NCBI RefSeq assembly: GCF_905196875.1
Contig: NZ_CAJJWO010000017.1
Span: 19,998-83,997 of the forward strand
Direction: 5' to 3'
Length of the DNA stretch: 64,000 bases
Origin: an uncultured Parabacteroides sp.
GTDB taxonomy: Bacteria > Bacteroidota > Bacteroidia > Bacteroidales > Tannerellaceae
Below, piece by piece: positions 26,229-36,275 of this stretch. Position numbers and translations under genes: made by a program. Each line of letters opens with the position of its first letter. Position 1 is the first letter of the stretch. The notes below the pieces were generated by a model. That model was not told where the DNA came from, ran no database searches, and worked only from the letters and a program-made list of their open reading frames with translations.

Positions 26229-27650
26229 TCAATGTTGTATTATAACCTTTTCAGTTTGTTTATTTGAAGCATTTACAATTAATGAAATAACATAAATACC
26301 ATTTGGTAAACTACTTACATCAATTACACCTCCACTATTTGTTAATTTTCCTTTTTTTACCAATATACCAGTAAATTGATTATAGAGCTCATAAATAGGA
26401 TCTGTCCTATTATTCAAAATTTGAGAATTCTCTTGCTCATTTTTCGTAATTGCGATAGTCCCATTTTTTAAGTTCTTAATATTATAACTAGAATAGCCTG
26501 AAGTTGAATTATTAACTTGAGCACCAAGCAACACTTTATTACTCCAACCAGCAGCATTTCTCGCACGAACTAAAATATTAGCTGTGGAAGATGCTGGAGT
26601 ATATAGAGACTTTAAGAACACTACGGATTTATTAGCAGTAAGAGGGTTAAAAACTTCCCAACTTGTAGAACTCCATTCATATTCTAAAATAGTACCACTT
26701 CCACTATAAGTTGCACGGCATTCATTTCGATTCGTAAAATAAGCATAAAGTGTATTGTTTGATCCTAATGTTACATTCACCAAATTAATATCAGGAACTC
26801 CCACTGCTATTCTTTTGGAAAGAGAAAGTCCAAATGCAGAAACATAAATAGAAGCATTTGCATCAGAACCAATTGCTTCTACTGTAATACTAGGACCACC
26901 TTGTCCTGATACAATTCTCAAATTATTAGAAACAGTCCATGTATAATTTCCACTCGGGGCATTCAGTAAACTATATATTCCCCGAGCATTAGCGACTAAG
27001 GCATCATCACCTGTTATTTTATTAGGTAATACAGCTATTGATTTTTTTGCTTCCGCCACCTTTTCAGAGCTCTCATTATAAATTGTTGCAGTTAAAGTTT
27101 TTAATCCTGAAGATGTAAAATATCCTTTAATAATATTATTACCTTCTTCTGTTTTTATAAAATCGGTCCCAGTTAGAATTCCGCTATAATTACCTGGAAG
27201 ATCATCTTTCAAACTAACATTAATAACTATTGAACTGCTAACTATTGCACCATCAGGAGCAGAAATAATTATATCACTCACAGTTGTTGATTCAATATTC
27301 ACATTTGTAGAAACTTCTGTCATGCCTACATTCGTAGTATATACATTATAGGCCCTGATAAAACCTTTTTGTCCTGAAACCTTCCATTTCAGAGTTATAG
27401 AAGCAGTTGTCCCATGTCTTGTAACAATATCACATTGATTAGAATCAATCTCCCATTGAACCAGTTGGTTTTGAGATTCTGTTGTACTCCCACTACTATA
27501 TTTCACTTTATAAGTTTGTTCCACTCCAACCTTTGCAACTGTTCCCTGATCTATTCCAGGGCCAGAAAGATAAGGATATGACTGAGCTGTAAGCATAAAA
27601 TTAGACAACATGCATAAAAAAATGCATATTAAAAATATTTTTTTTTTCAT
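26229..27650 (-). CDS. Secreted Ig/PKD-like protein with T9SS type A C-terminal domain
   Basis: About 473 residues from the ATG at 27650, which opens the signal peptide MKKKIFLICIFLCMLSNF ending LTAQ; eight upstream in-frame codons are ignored. The body is a chain of beta-sandwich repeats (VQWEIDSNQCDIVTRHG, GNYTWTVSNNLRIVSGQGGP, EYEWSSTSWEVFNP), each with Trp-centred strands as in PKD or Ig-like folds. The last 75 residues (YELYNQFTGILVKKG, VIDVSSLPNGIYVISL, QTEKVIIQH) look like the type A sorting signal recognised by the type IX secretion system. This would put the protein on the cell surface or outside, provided the strain has T9SS. Codon use is AT-rich compared with the PULs. No enzymatic motif was found. 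Confidence 0.7.
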   Translation of the reverse strand: MKKKIFLICIFLCMLSNFMLTAQSYPYLSGPGIDQGTVAKVGVEQTYKVKYSSGSTTESQNQLVQWEIDSNQCDIVTRHGTTASITLKWKVSGQKGFIRAYNVYTTNVGMTEVSTNVNIESTTVSDIIISAPDGAIVSSSIVINVSLKDDLPGNYSGILTGTDFIKTEEGNNIIKGYFTSSGLKTLTATIYNESSEKVAEAKKSIAVLPNKITGDDALVANARGIYSLLNAPSGNYTWTVSNNLRIVSGQGGPSITVEAIGSDANASIYVSAFGLSLSKRIAVGVPDINLVNVTLGSNNTLYAYFTNRNECRATYSGSGTILEYEWSSTSWEVFNPLTANKSVVFLKSLYTPASSTANILVRARNAAGWSNKVLLGAQVNNSTSGYSSYNIKNLKNGTIAITKNEQENSQILNNRTDPIYELYNQFTGILVKKGKLTNSGGVIDVSSLPNGIYVISLIVNASNKQTEKVIIQH

Positions 27651-27896
27651 AACTTGTAATATTAAATTATACACAAAATAATACTACTGATCAGCAAGTG
27701 TTCGCAATATACTAAATAAATAATAAAAACAGAAAATATTTCATGTTTATTTATATGTATATTATTTAATGTATAAAAACAAATCACATTCGTCTAATAT
27801 TATACCAAGACAATCAGCCACATAAATGGCGACGACAAGATGACCTCACGTGTCTGGTGGAATAAATAATAAATAAAGTTCTTACAAAGGTTAAGA

Positions 27897-29653
27897 AGGT
27901 GTCTGAAAAAAATGCCTTCTTTTTTTGTTATGCAGCCAGTTTATTATTCATTTTTAATTTAAAAACATCTTTGTCCTTCTCAATTATCTCTCTTAGAGAA
28001 GTAATCCTACAGAAATAAGTAAAAAACAAAAGAAAGCTGACTATTTTAGCCAGTTTCCTTAGATTATGTGCAATAGCAACCAGGGTAAACTCTGTTTTTA
28101 CCTTCTCCAGTCCTCTTAATCTAAACCGATTCCACGCTGAGTTATGCTTTATTTGTGCAAAGACGGCTTCTGGTTCTATACATCGTCTGCCCCGATGATA
28201 AATACCCTCCTGGCTCAAGAGCCTTTCGCGTACTTTTTGTTTGTACCTGTTTAGATTACAGTTGACTTCGATGATCCTGTTCTTCTTAGATTTATGACAT
28301 CTGGATTTCAGCGGGCACACCTCGCAGTTCTGTGTCTGATAACGCTTCAGTACGGATAATACATATCCTAAATCGGATTTACTTTTCCTTTGGCCTGTAC
28401 ATTCCATATGTTGTCCCATCGGGCATACGTAATAATCCTGTTCCCGGTTGTAGTAAAGGTTCTGTATGGCAAAAGCATCCTTCTTCCAGGCTCGCTTCTG
28501 CTCTTTGTGGAAATGATTGTATTTGACAAAGGCCTCTATACCCACATTCTCCATAAACTCATAGTTTTGTTCGCTTCCATAACCGGCATCGGCCACTAAT
28601 ATAGAGGATTGTCTATGATAAGTCTCTCGAAAATCTTTCAAAAAAGGAATTAGAGTTGCCGTATCTCCGGCACGCCTGTAAATCCCAAGATTGGTAATAA
28701 ACTAGTTCTCTGTAGCAATCTGTATGTTATAGGCGGGCTTCAATTGTCCGTTTTTCATATGATCTTCTTTCATGCGCATGAAGGTCGCATCCTCATCTGT
28801 CTTACTGAAAGAATTACGATCTGCTAATTTCTCCAATTGCGATTCGTATTTAGCCAGCCGGGGCAGATATTCTTCCTGTAGCTTTTTAACTTGCTTTTGC
28901 TCAACTTTGTTCATCCCGGAGAGCTGTTTGTTTAAAGCACTCACCTTTTCTCGTAAACCACAGGAATCCATATCGGGTAAGGCATCCGGTGCTCTTTCCT
29001 GTTTGTCCTGTTCGATATGTTTGTCAACCTCACTAAGGATTGCCTGTATTTTCGATTCCAGTTTTGCCTTGTTCTTTTCCACGCTGCCACGCCAGACAAA
29101 TATGTAGCGGTTGGATGCTGATTCCACTTTGGTGCCATCCACATACTGTACATTCAAACTAACATAGCCGGATTCCTGTAGCAGCAGAACAATGGCTGAA
29201 AACAATGATTTTATACCTTCTTTTAGACGTTTGCCACGGAAATCATTGATAGTACGGAAATCGGGAGTACTATTACCTGCCAACCACATGAAGTGAATAT
29301 TCTCCTGCAAGGCCTTTTCTATTTTGAGGCAGGAATAGATATTGTTCAGGTACGCATAAAACAAGACCTTGAGCATCATACGGGGATGGTAGCTGCTGGT
29401 GCCTCCTCCTTTATAGGCTGAGAGTAGACTGCTAATATCCAAGGCATCTACAACACTGTTTACAACACGAACGGGATGATTGGGATCTATCTTTTCCGAT
29501 AAACTAACCGGAAAAAGTACATTTTGGTTGGAAGTAAACTCTTTAAATACTATCTTAGCCATTGCTATAATGTTTTTTTGCAACGGTAAGATAATACTTT
29601 TTACCGAAATAAACAATAGCGAATGGGGCTATCCGACTTTTGGGACAGCCCCT
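27897..29653 (-). mobile_element. IS1182-family insertion sequence (about 1.75 kb), transposase interrupted
   Basis: The element spans the two transposase segments and both likely ends. Outer ends read GGTGTCTGAAAA (left, from about 27898) and GGCTGTCCCAAAA (right, reversed, ending about 29652), a 10 of 13 match expected of terminal inverted repeats. Each end also carries its own hairpin: AGAAGG...CCTTCT at 27895-27922, and GGGGCTATCC...GGACAGCCCC at 29625-29652. Exact boundaries and the target duplication could not be fixed. It lies just past the stop of the antiporter gene (29674), so that gene's terminator may be element-derived. Confidence 0.75.
27928..29562 (-). pseudogene. IS1182-family transposase split by an in-frame amber codon
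   Basis: Read as one frame this is a 544-codon DDE transposase. The N-terminal part (ATG 29562, MAKIVFKEFTSNQ) carries the DUF772-type helical domain (NHPVRVVNSVVDAL, HFMWLAGNSTPDFRTINDFRGKR in pieces) and the first catalytic Asp in YVDGTKVES. The frame stops at TAG 28704-28702 right after NIQIATEN and continues with FITNLGIYRRAGDTATLIPF, then LVADAGYGSEQNYEF (second Asp) and the DDE_Tnp_1_6 zinc-binding CPMGQH, CEVCPLKSRCHKS. A glutamine is usual in IATENQF, so a CAG to TAG change explains the break. The C-terminal part could start only at a poor TTG (28641). Unless the amber is read through, the element is immobile. Confidence 0.85.
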
Positions 29654-29673
29654 TTCTTCTTTACCTATATCCG

Positions 29674-31935
29674 TTATTCTCCTTTTATCAACTCCTGTAT
29701 CTTACTCTTATCCCCTACAACCCATACCAGGTCGTCCGATTCGAAAACCGTATCGTTGTCCGGTGTTATTAGGGGATTGCCATTGCGCTCGAGGCCAACG
29801 ATCAGGCAATTATACCGGCGTCCGACATTCGACTGCGTAATACTTTGACCAAGAAACGGAAAATTCTCATCCACAATAAATGAATTCACCGTAATCTCTT
29901 CCGGCTGCCTGCCGCAACAATCATCACCGTATTCCTGATCCTCCAGTTTAGCCTGAAAGGCTTTCAGCTGTTCATCCGTTCCTACCACAACCACCTTGTC
30001 CTGCGGATAGATATGGTCGGAACCTCCGGGAATATAAATCTTATGATCACCCCGGATAATCTCTACGATACTTACTCCGAAATCCTTTCGGAGAGGCAAC
30101 TCGGCCAATGCTTTTCCGGCATAGGGAGAGCAGGGAGAAACCGGCACTATGGCCAGATGAATATCCTTATCGCTCAACTGCTTGTTAAAACTGGTCTTCA
30201 GAGGGTTTCGTTTCTTGTCTACCTCTTCGCGACGGTTCAGATTGGTAAGGAAATGGGCTTCCAGCTTGGAATACTGGTTCAGATCGCGACGGAACAGAAT
30301 GATCAGGATCATGACTCCCACAGCAATAATCGCACCGATACCATACTGCACATGATAATACTTGATCAATACGATCGAAACGAACAGAATAGCCACAAAC
30401 ACCCTGAACAACACAAGAGCCACCAACTTACCATGATTATATTTGTTATCCTTCCACAAGCTCATAAACAATTCAGGCGAATTATTCTTATTAGCCACCA
30501 ATCCCGACAAGAAAGGAGTCATCAGAAGAAGTGTCAGCACACTCATGACAATGCTTCCCCACATATCCATCGCCGGGAACTTTTCCACCAGCAACGGATG
30601 AATAATCCGGGTAGACAACAGCAGGATAGCCGTTAACAAGACCGAATAGATCAATATCTTTCCGGCATAAATCTTCAATAGCTTTCTCCAGTCGCTCTCA
30701 TGGTTGATCGTTTTCGATCCCGACGAATACCGGTCCAGGAAGTCGCGTGCCTTATCCGGCAGTATATTGTATAACCATTCTGCAAACGGCCCCGACAAAC
30801 GAATGAAATAAGGAGTAGTAAATGTAGTTATCACCGACACCGCCACGATGATCGGATACACATAATCGTCAAGCACTTTAAGCGATACGCCCAGGGCTGC
30901 AATAATAAAAGCAAACTCCCCGATCTGTGCCAGGCTAAAACCCGATTGTATAGAAGTTTTGAGCGGTTGTCCCGATAACAAGACACCAAAAGAAGAAAAG
31001 AAAGCCTTTCCTATAATAGTAACCAATGTGATAAGAATAACCGGCCATGCATACTCGACCAGGACAGCCGGATCGACTAGCATACCCACCGATACGAAAA
31101 AGATAGCACCGAACAAATCCTTCACCGGTTTGATAATATGCTCGATACGTTCCGCCTCGATCGTTTCCGCCAAGATCGATCCCATAATGAAAGCACCCAG
31201 GGCAGCCGAGAACCCCGTCTTGGTTGCCACCACCACCATTCCCAGACACAAGCCGAGGGCTATTACCAGCAACGTCTCATCATTCATCAGCTTCCTGACC
31301 TTTTTCAGCAAAGCCGGAATAACGAAGATCCCCACCAGAAACCAGAGGATCAGGAAGAAGGCGACCTTCAGGATACTACCGATCATCTCCTCTCCTGCAA
31401 ACTCCTGGCTGACTGCCATCGTCGAAAGCAGTACCATCATGATGATGGCTACCAGATCTTCCACCACCAACGTGCCAAAGACAATTCCCGTAAAACGCTG
31501 GCTCCGTAATCCCAGGTCATCGAACGCCTTTATAATTATGGTAGTCGACGACATCGACAACATTCCTCCCAGAAAGATAGAATTCATCGTAGACCATCCC
31601 AGCAAATGCCCGATCAGATACCCCACGATCAGCATCGTTATCACTTCCGTCATCGCCGTGATAAAAGCGGTAGATCCCACATTCATCAACTTTTTAAAGC
31701 TAAACTCGAGCCCCAGTGCAAACAGCAGGAAGACGACTCCCATCTCCGCCCAGAGATTAATATTTTCTACATCGACTACCGTCGGAAAGATATGGATATA
31801 AGGCCCGGCCAATAACCCGGCTACGATATATCCCAGCACAAGCGGTTGTTTCAGCCATTTAAATAATAAGGTTATTACACCTGCGGATATAAGGATCAAA
31901 GCCAGATCGGAAATCAAATCGGGTAAATGCGACAT
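29674..31935 (-). CDS. CPA2-family cation/proton antiporter with two TrkA-C domains
   Basis: 753 residues. Residues about 1-385 hold the 12-helix Na+/H+ exchanger (Kef-like) fold, with the motif LLFALGLEFSFKKL and the dense helix LCLGMVVVATKTGFSAALGAFIMGSILAE split over two segments. Residues about 420-550 add four more hydrophobic segments, and the cytosolic tail has two RCK-C (TrkA_C) ligand-binding domains (VSIVEIIRGDHKIYIPGG and CLIVGLERNGNPLITP). There is no Rossmann NAD-binding RCK-N domain. Monovalent cation export or pH control is expected by family. The gene has its own promoter and is divergent from the esterase. The IS1182 element lies 20 bases past its stop but the reading frame is intact. 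Confidence 0.9.
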   Translation of the reverse strand: MSHLPDLISDLALILISAGVITLLFKWLKQPLVLGYIVAGLLAGPYIHIFPTVVDVENINLWAEMGVVFLLFALGLEFSFKKLMNVGSTAFITAMTEVITMLIVGYLIGHLLGWSTMNSIFLGGMLSMSSTTIIIKAFDDLGLRSQRFTGIVFGTLVVEDLVAIIMMVLLSTMAVSQEFAGEEMIGSILKVAFFLILWFLVGIFVIPALLKKVRKLMNDETLLVIALGLCLGMVVVATKTGFSAALGAFIMGSILAETIEAERIEHIIKPVKDLFGAIFFVSVGMLVDPAVLVEYAWPVILITLVTIIGKAFFSSFGVLLSGQPLKTSIQSGFSLAQIGEFAFIIAALGVSLKVLDDYVYPIIVAVSVITTFTTPYFIRLSGPFAEWLYNILPDKARDFLDRYSSGSKTINHESDWRKLLKIYAGKILIYSVLLTAILLLSTRIIHPLLVEKFPAMDMWGSIVMSVLTLLLMTPFLSGLVANKNNSPELFMSLWKDNKYNHGKLVALVLFRVFVAILFVSIVLIKYYHVQYGIGAIIAVGVMILIILFRRDLNQYSKLEAHFLTNLNRREEVDKKRNPLKTSFNKQLSDKDIHLAIVPVSPCSPYAGKALAELPLRKDFGVSIVEIIRGDHKIYIPGGSDHIYPQDKVVVVGTDEQLKAFQAKLEDQEYGDDCCGRQPEEITVNSFIVDENFPFLGQSITQSNVGRRYNCLIVGLERNGNPLITPDNDTVFESDDLVWVVGDKSKIQELIKGE

Positions 31936-31965
31936 ATGTAATTATTGATTAGTAAGTTTCGTAAA

Positions 31966-31995
31966 CAAAAATAACATTTTCTGACGTTTTATCAA
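31966..31995 (-). promoter_or_regulatory. Promoter of the antiporter gene
   Basis: Minus-strand -7 box TATTTTTG (31966-31973) and TTG (31993-31995) with a 19-base spacer, an exact Bacteroidetes promoter 31 bases upstream of the ATG. Confidence 0.65.
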
Positions 31996-32015
31996 GCATA
32001 GCTCTCCGTTTTTTC

Positions 32016-32023
32016 TAACTTTG
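32016..32023 (+). promoter_or_regulatory. -7 box of the esterase gene
   Basis: TAACTTTG is an exact TAnnTTTG box 48 bases before the esterase ATG. No TTG is found at the matching -33 position, so only the -7 element is supported. Confidence 0.45.
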
Positions 32024-32070
32024 CTTTCCGTATTTACAAACAAAGAACTATTCATTTAATACTTGTCAAT

Positions 32071-32937
32071 ATGAAAAACAAATTATTACTCAGTCTGGTT
32101 CTGTGCATCCTGTTCAGTCTGAACGGAATGGCCCAGAGCGCTGTTTTCGAATCGCTGAAATTCGATAGTAAGAAACTAGGTAAAGAAGTATCCTACTCGA
32201 TCTACCTGCCGTCAGATTACAACACCTCGCAACGTAATTATCCGGTGCTCTACCTGTTGCATGGCTACACCGACGATGAAACCATGTGGATCCAGACCGG
32301 TGAAGTGAAAGAAATTGCCGACAAAGCGATCGGCAGCGGCGACGCTTCACAAATGATCATCGTGATGCCCAATGCCTGGGATACCTGGTACATCAACCAA
32401 TACGACGGCAAAGCACCTTACGAAGATATGTTCTTTGAAGAGCTGATCCCCTATATCGAAAAGACTTACCGCGCCCGCAGCCGTCAGGAGTTCCGCGCCA
32501 TTGCCGGACTTTCGATGGGTGGCTACGGTTCGTTCCTCTACTCGCTGCATCACCCGGAAATGTTTGCCGCCTGTGCACCGCTCAGCGCTGCAGTTTTCGA
32601 CGACAGCGTAATGGAAAAACGTCAAGCCCAATCGCATAAAGACCTGTTCAGCCGCTTGTTCGGTCCCGGACTCGATTACTGGCATCAGAACAGCGTATTG
32701 AAAATGCTATCCGAACTGGACAAAGACAATCTGCCCCGTATCCGTTATTATATCGACTGCGGTGATAAAGACGGCCTGCTGGAAGGTAATTTCCAGGCCC
32801 ATAAGATTATGCAGGAGAAAGGGATGAAACACGAGTTTCGTGTACGCGGCGGCGGACACACCTGGTTATACTGGCGCACCGCCCTCCCGGAAGTACTCAG
32901 TTTCGTGAGCGGGGCATTCCGCAGAAACCAACAATAA
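32071..32937 (+). CDS. Secreted alpha/beta-hydrolase esterase (esterase D / CE1-like)
   Basis: 288 residues with a signal peptide (1-22, ending MAQS). It is an esterase of the putative-esterase family: YPVLYLLHGYTDDE carries the oxyanion loop, GLSMGGYGS holds the nucleophile Ser148, YIDCGDKDGLLEGN the probable acid and GGHTWLYW the His. Members include S-formylglutathione hydrolase, mycolyltransferases and acetyl or feruloyl esterases; export to the periplasm favours a carbohydrate or small-ester substrate. It is transcribed away from the antiporter and ends 7 bases from the convergent asparaginase gene. Not obviously part of a PUL. Confidence 0.88.
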   Translation: MKNKLLLSLVLCILFSLNGMAQSAVFESLKFDSKKLGKEVSYSIYLPSDYNTSQRNYPVLYLLHGYTDDETMWIQTGEVKEIADKAIGSGDASQMIIVMPNAWDTWYINQYDGKAPYEDMFFEELIPYIEKTYRARSRQEFRAIAGLSMGGYGSFLYSLHHPEMFAACAPLSAAVFDDSVMEKRQAQSHKDLFSRLFGPGLDYWHQNSVLKMLSELDKDNLPRIRYYIDCGDKDGLLEGNFQAHKIMQEKGMKHEFRVRGGGHTWLYWRTALPEVLSFVSGAFRRNQQ

Positions 32938-32944
32938 AGACAGC

Positions 32945-33943
32945 CTATTCGGTAAAGCCAACCATAGCTTTACCGATGCCCACCTTCTTTTCTATACCGG
33001 AACGGCCTTTTTCCTTATATAGATACCCCCGAAACATACCGGTAGTATTAAAAGGCAGGGCGATATTTCCGTCTTTATCGACTGCAATCAGACCTCCTTC
33101 GCCTGCATTGACATTCAATTCCATATGGATAATGTAATCGGCTGCTTGTTCTACAGGCTCTTTCAGGTATTTATATCGGGCACACAGATTAAAAGCTACG
33201 GCATGACGGATGAAGTATTCGCCATGACCGGTACACGAAACGGCACAACTCTGATTATCGGCATACGTTCCGGCACCGATCACCGGAGAATCGCCGATAC
33301 GTCCCCATTTCTTTTTAAACGTACCGCCGGTACTGGTTCCGGCCGTCAGGTTTCCCTGTTTATCCAGGACAACGCAACCGACTGTCCCGTTCTTTTTGCT
33401 TTCCTTCTTCAGCTTATCGATCCACTCCATCGTCTTGGGAGTGGCGAAATACATATTATCATCGACCAACTCCAATCCCTGTTCGGCAGCGAAATCGTCC
33501 GCCCCCGTGCCACTCAGCATCACATGGCGACTCTTTGTCTTGACGGCATAAGCAGCATTGATCGGATTCTTTATCGTCTTAACCCCGGCAACGGCTCCGG
33601 CAGAGAGGTCTTTCCCTTCCATGATAGAGGCATCCAGTTCAAAAGTACCGTCGGCCGTGCAGGTGGCACCTTTTCCGGCATTGAATAACGGATTATTTTC
33701 AAAATAATTGATCACAGCCATGACAGCCTGGGGGCCTTCGCCACCAGCGGCAAGAATACGGTCACCGATCGTCAGGGCCGAATCGAGGGCTGCATAATAT
33801 TGGGCTGAACGCACAGGATCGCTTTCCACTTTAGCGACATCCCCCGCTCCCCCATGTACAACGATTACATATTCGCGGTTTTGTGCCTGCGCCAGAAAGC
33901 TACAGGTCAATAAGCTTGTTATAAAAATGAAGTTCTTTAACAT
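32945..33943 (-). CDS. Isoaspartyl peptidase / L-asparaginase (Ntn hydrolase), exported
   Basis: 332 residues with a signal peptide (1-20, LAQAQ). The plant-type asparaginase fold is clear: VIVHGGAGDVAK near the start, NPLFNAGKGATCT, LDASIMEG, and the autocleavage site GTVGCVVLD with the nucleophile Thr187. SCTGHGEYFIR and GGLIAVDKDGNIALPFNTTGM complete the beta subunit. The proenzyme splits before Thr187 into two chains that hydrolyse beta-aspartyl dipeptides or asparagine. It lies 90 bases downstream of the GH92 gene with a terminator between them. Confidence 0.94.
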   Translation of the reverse strand: MLKNFIFITSLLTCSFLAQAQNREYVIVVHGGAGDVAKVESDPVRSAQYYAALDSALTIGDRILAAGGEGPQAVMAVINYFENNPLFNAGKGATCTADGTFELDASIMEGKDLSAGAVAGVKTIKNPINAAYAVKTKSRHVMLSGTGADDFAAEQGLELVDDNMYFATPKTMEWIDKLKKESKKNGTVGCVVLDKQGNLTAGTSTGGTFKKKWGRIGDSPVIGAGTYADNQSCAVSCTGHGEYFIRHAVAFNLCARYKYLKEPVEQAADYIIHMELNVNAGEGGLIAVDKDGNIALPFNTTGMFRGYLYKEKGRSGIEKKVGIGKAMVGFTE

Positions 33944-33965
33944 AATACGATAAAGTTAAGTCTAC

Positions 33966-34006
33966 AAAAAAGAATATGAAGATGCGTCAGAAGACACACC
34001 TTCATA
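33966..34006 (-). terminator. Terminator of the GH92 gene
   Basis: Arms TATGAAG (33975-33981) and CTTCATA (34000-34006) with inner pairing GTC/GAC, followed on the minus strand by TTCTTTTTTG. It lies 28 bases past the GH92 stop. Confidence 0.6.
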
Positions 34007-34033
34007 GATTCCATTATTTCTAAATTTAAAGAT

Positions 34034-36250
34034 CTATTTCTTATACCATACCGGCCCCGGCTGGTTACCCATCTCGAATTCAAGCGTCGCACCACCCATG
34101 ATCTGTTCGTGAGTGATATAGCTCTTATCATAAGGCTGGCCATTCAGTTTAACCGACTGGATATAAATATTCTCCGCATTCACACCCGGAGCCAGGATCG
34201 TGAAGACCTTACCGTCTGCCAAGTGCATTTTCACTTCAGGGAATAACGGTGTACCGATCTCATACTGCCCGCTTACAGGGTCGACCGGATAGAAGCCCAT
34301 CGCACTGAATACGAACCAGGCAGACATCTGTCCGCAATCTTCGTTACCACAAATTCCGTCGGGGGCATTCAGATACAAGTCGTGTAATACCTGGGCTACA
34401 TATTTCTGCGTCTTCCAGGGCTGGTCTACCTTATTATACAGATAGATCACATGATGGCTCGGTTCGTTGCCATGTGCATACTGCCCGATCATACCTGTAC
34501 TGAAAATCGGCAGATCCTCTTTCGCATCCGGAGCATAGGTAAACATACTGTCCAGTTTCTCCGTAAAACGTTCTTTGCTGCCCAACAAGCCGATCAGACC
34601 GTCCAAATCCTGCGGCACATACCAGAAATACTGCCATGCATTACTTTCACAAATATCTTCGGTATAGTCTTTGGCATTGAACGGAGTTACGAACTCTCCT
34701 TTTTCATTACGCGGCTGCATAAAGGTTGTTTCGGGGTTGTACACATTCCGATAGTTCTGTGAGCGTTTGTAGAATTCATCCGCTATCTCTTTCTTTCCCA
34801 TCTTATCTGCCATACGGGCAATGCAATAGTCGTCGTAAGCATATTCCATTGTTTTAGACAACGACCAGTTTTCCCATTTGGCCGGATCGCTGTTAGCCGG
34901 TACATATCCTAACTTCTTATACTCTCCGATACCCCGATAGTCATCGCGGTTGGCAGTAGCAACACATGCCTGCAAAGCAAGTTCCGGATTGAATGTCGCG
35001 ATACCTTTCAGATAAGCATCCACAATGACCGGAACAGCATGATAGCCAATCATCATATTTGTTTCATGGCCGTAGAGGTTCCACAAAGGAAGCGCGCCAT
35101 TCTGTTCATAGAATTTCAGGAAGCCCTGGATCATATCGTTTACACGCTTCGGATCTGTATAAGTGTACAACGGATGAGCTGCACGGTAAGTATCCCACAG
35201 AGAGAAGGTCGAATAGTTATTCCAACCATCCGTTTTATGAATTTGATTGTCGGGGCCATAATAAGAACCATCGACATCACTGAAAATGGTCGGGGCGATC
35301 ATCGTGTGATAAATTGCGGTATAGAACTTCACGAGGTCATCCGTATTATTTCCGTTCACCTCTATCTTAGACAGTTCTTTGTTCCAACGGGCCACCGCTT
35401 CTTTATGATACTTGTCGAAATCATTCAAAGGAACTTCTGCCTGAAGATTCTTCGCTGCCCCTTCCATGCTCACACCCGAAATAGCAGTATTAACCAGTAT
35501 CTCCTCATCCTTCTCCGTATTAAAATCGAAACGGGCGATGTAAGCGGTTCCGATCTGCCCCTTATCCTTTGTCACGATAGCTGTCGTATCCATGTGGTAA
35601 GCTACGAACGGTTTGGAGAAACGTGTCTGGAAATAAACATGCTGGTTAGGCGACCATCCCTGTGAGAAACGATATCCGCGGATAGTAACCGAGTCGATCA
35701 CCTCTATATAAGAGTCGAGGGTAAAATCCCAGTTCATCGCTTTCTTCAGATTCAGGAATACGGAAGCTTCCGCTTTCGGGAAGGTATAGCGCTGGATACC
35801 GCAACGTTCGGTAGCCGTCAACTCTACATTAATATTATAGTCCTGCAACAACACACGGTAATAACCGGCTGAAGCCGCTTCTTCATTATGCGAGAAAGTA
35901 GAATAAATACCGAGGGGAGCCGGAGCTTCCTTATAAGGACGTGTCACCGGCATAAAAGATATATCATACAGATCTCCTGCCCCTGTACCGGAAAGATGGG
36001 TATGGCTGAAACCGGCAATCGTCGTGTCAGGATAGAAATAGCCGGAGATACGGTCCCACCCCGGCAATCCGTTGTCCGGACTAAGTTGCACCATACCGTA
36101 TGGAGCCTGTGCTCCCGGATAGGTATTCCCGGTGAAATCGGTACCGATCATAGGATTAACATACTGTGCATAATCTGCCTCCTTTGGTTCCTCAGGCGTG
36201 CAGGCTACCAGAGCCAGCAGGGAGACCGCCAATAATGATATGTGCCTCAT
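34034..36250 (-). CDS. GH92 alpha-mannosidase lipoprotein
   Basis: About 738 residues from the ATG at 36250, which opens the lipoprotein signal MRHISLLAVSLLALVAC; twenty in-frame codons upstream are not part of it. GH92 enzymes are calcium-dependent inverting exo-alpha-mannosidases acting on host or fungal mannans and N-glycans. Signatures: YVNPMIGTDFTGNTYPGAQAP at the start (split GTDF and PGAQ), FSHTHLSGTG, WSLWDTYRAAHPLY, and the C-terminal catalytic-site stretch GNEDCGQMSAWFVFSAMGFYPVDP including the general acid region (given here as a family hallmark). It stands alone between tatC and the asparaginase gene. The linkage (alpha-1,2, 1,3 or 1,6) cannot be inferred. Confidence 0.94.
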   Translation of the reverse strand: MRHISLLAVSLLALVACTPEEPKEADYAQYVNPMIGTDFTGNTYPGAQAPYGMVQLSPDNGLPGWDRISGYFYPDTTIAGFSHTHLSGTGAGDLYDISFMPVTRPYKEAPAPLGIYSTFSHNEEAASAGYYRVLLQDYNINVELTATERCGIQRYTFPKAEASVFLNLKKAMNWDFTLDSYIEVIDSVTIRGYRFSQGWSPNQHVYFQTRFSKPFVAYHMDTTAIVTKDKGQIGTAYIARFDFNTEKDEEILVNTAISGVSMEGAAKNLQAEVPLNDFDKYHKEAVARWNKELSKIEVNGNNTDDLVKFYTAIYHTMIAPTIFSDVDGSYYGPDNQIHKTDGWNNYSTFSLWDTYRAAHPLYTYTDPKRVNDMIQGFLKFYEQNGALPLWNLYGHETNMMIGYHAVPVIVDAYLKGIATFNPELALQACVATANRDDYRGIGEYKKLGYVPANSDPAKWENWSLSKTMEYAYDDYCIARMADKMGKKEIADEFYKRSQNYRNVYNPETTFMQPRNEKGEFVTPFNAKDYTEDICESNAWQYFWYVPQDLDGLIGLLGSKERFTEKLDSMFTYAPDAKEDLPIFSTGMIGQYAHGNEPSHHVIYLYNKVDQPWKTQKYVAQVLHDLYLNAPDGICGNEDCGQMSAWFVFSAMGFYPVDPVSGQYEIGTPLFPEVKMHLADGKVFTILAPGVNAENIYIQSVKLNGQPYDKSYITHEQIMGGATLEFEMGNQPGPVWYKK

Positions 36251-36275
36251 TTGCTTATAATTGTTTAAGTCTTGA

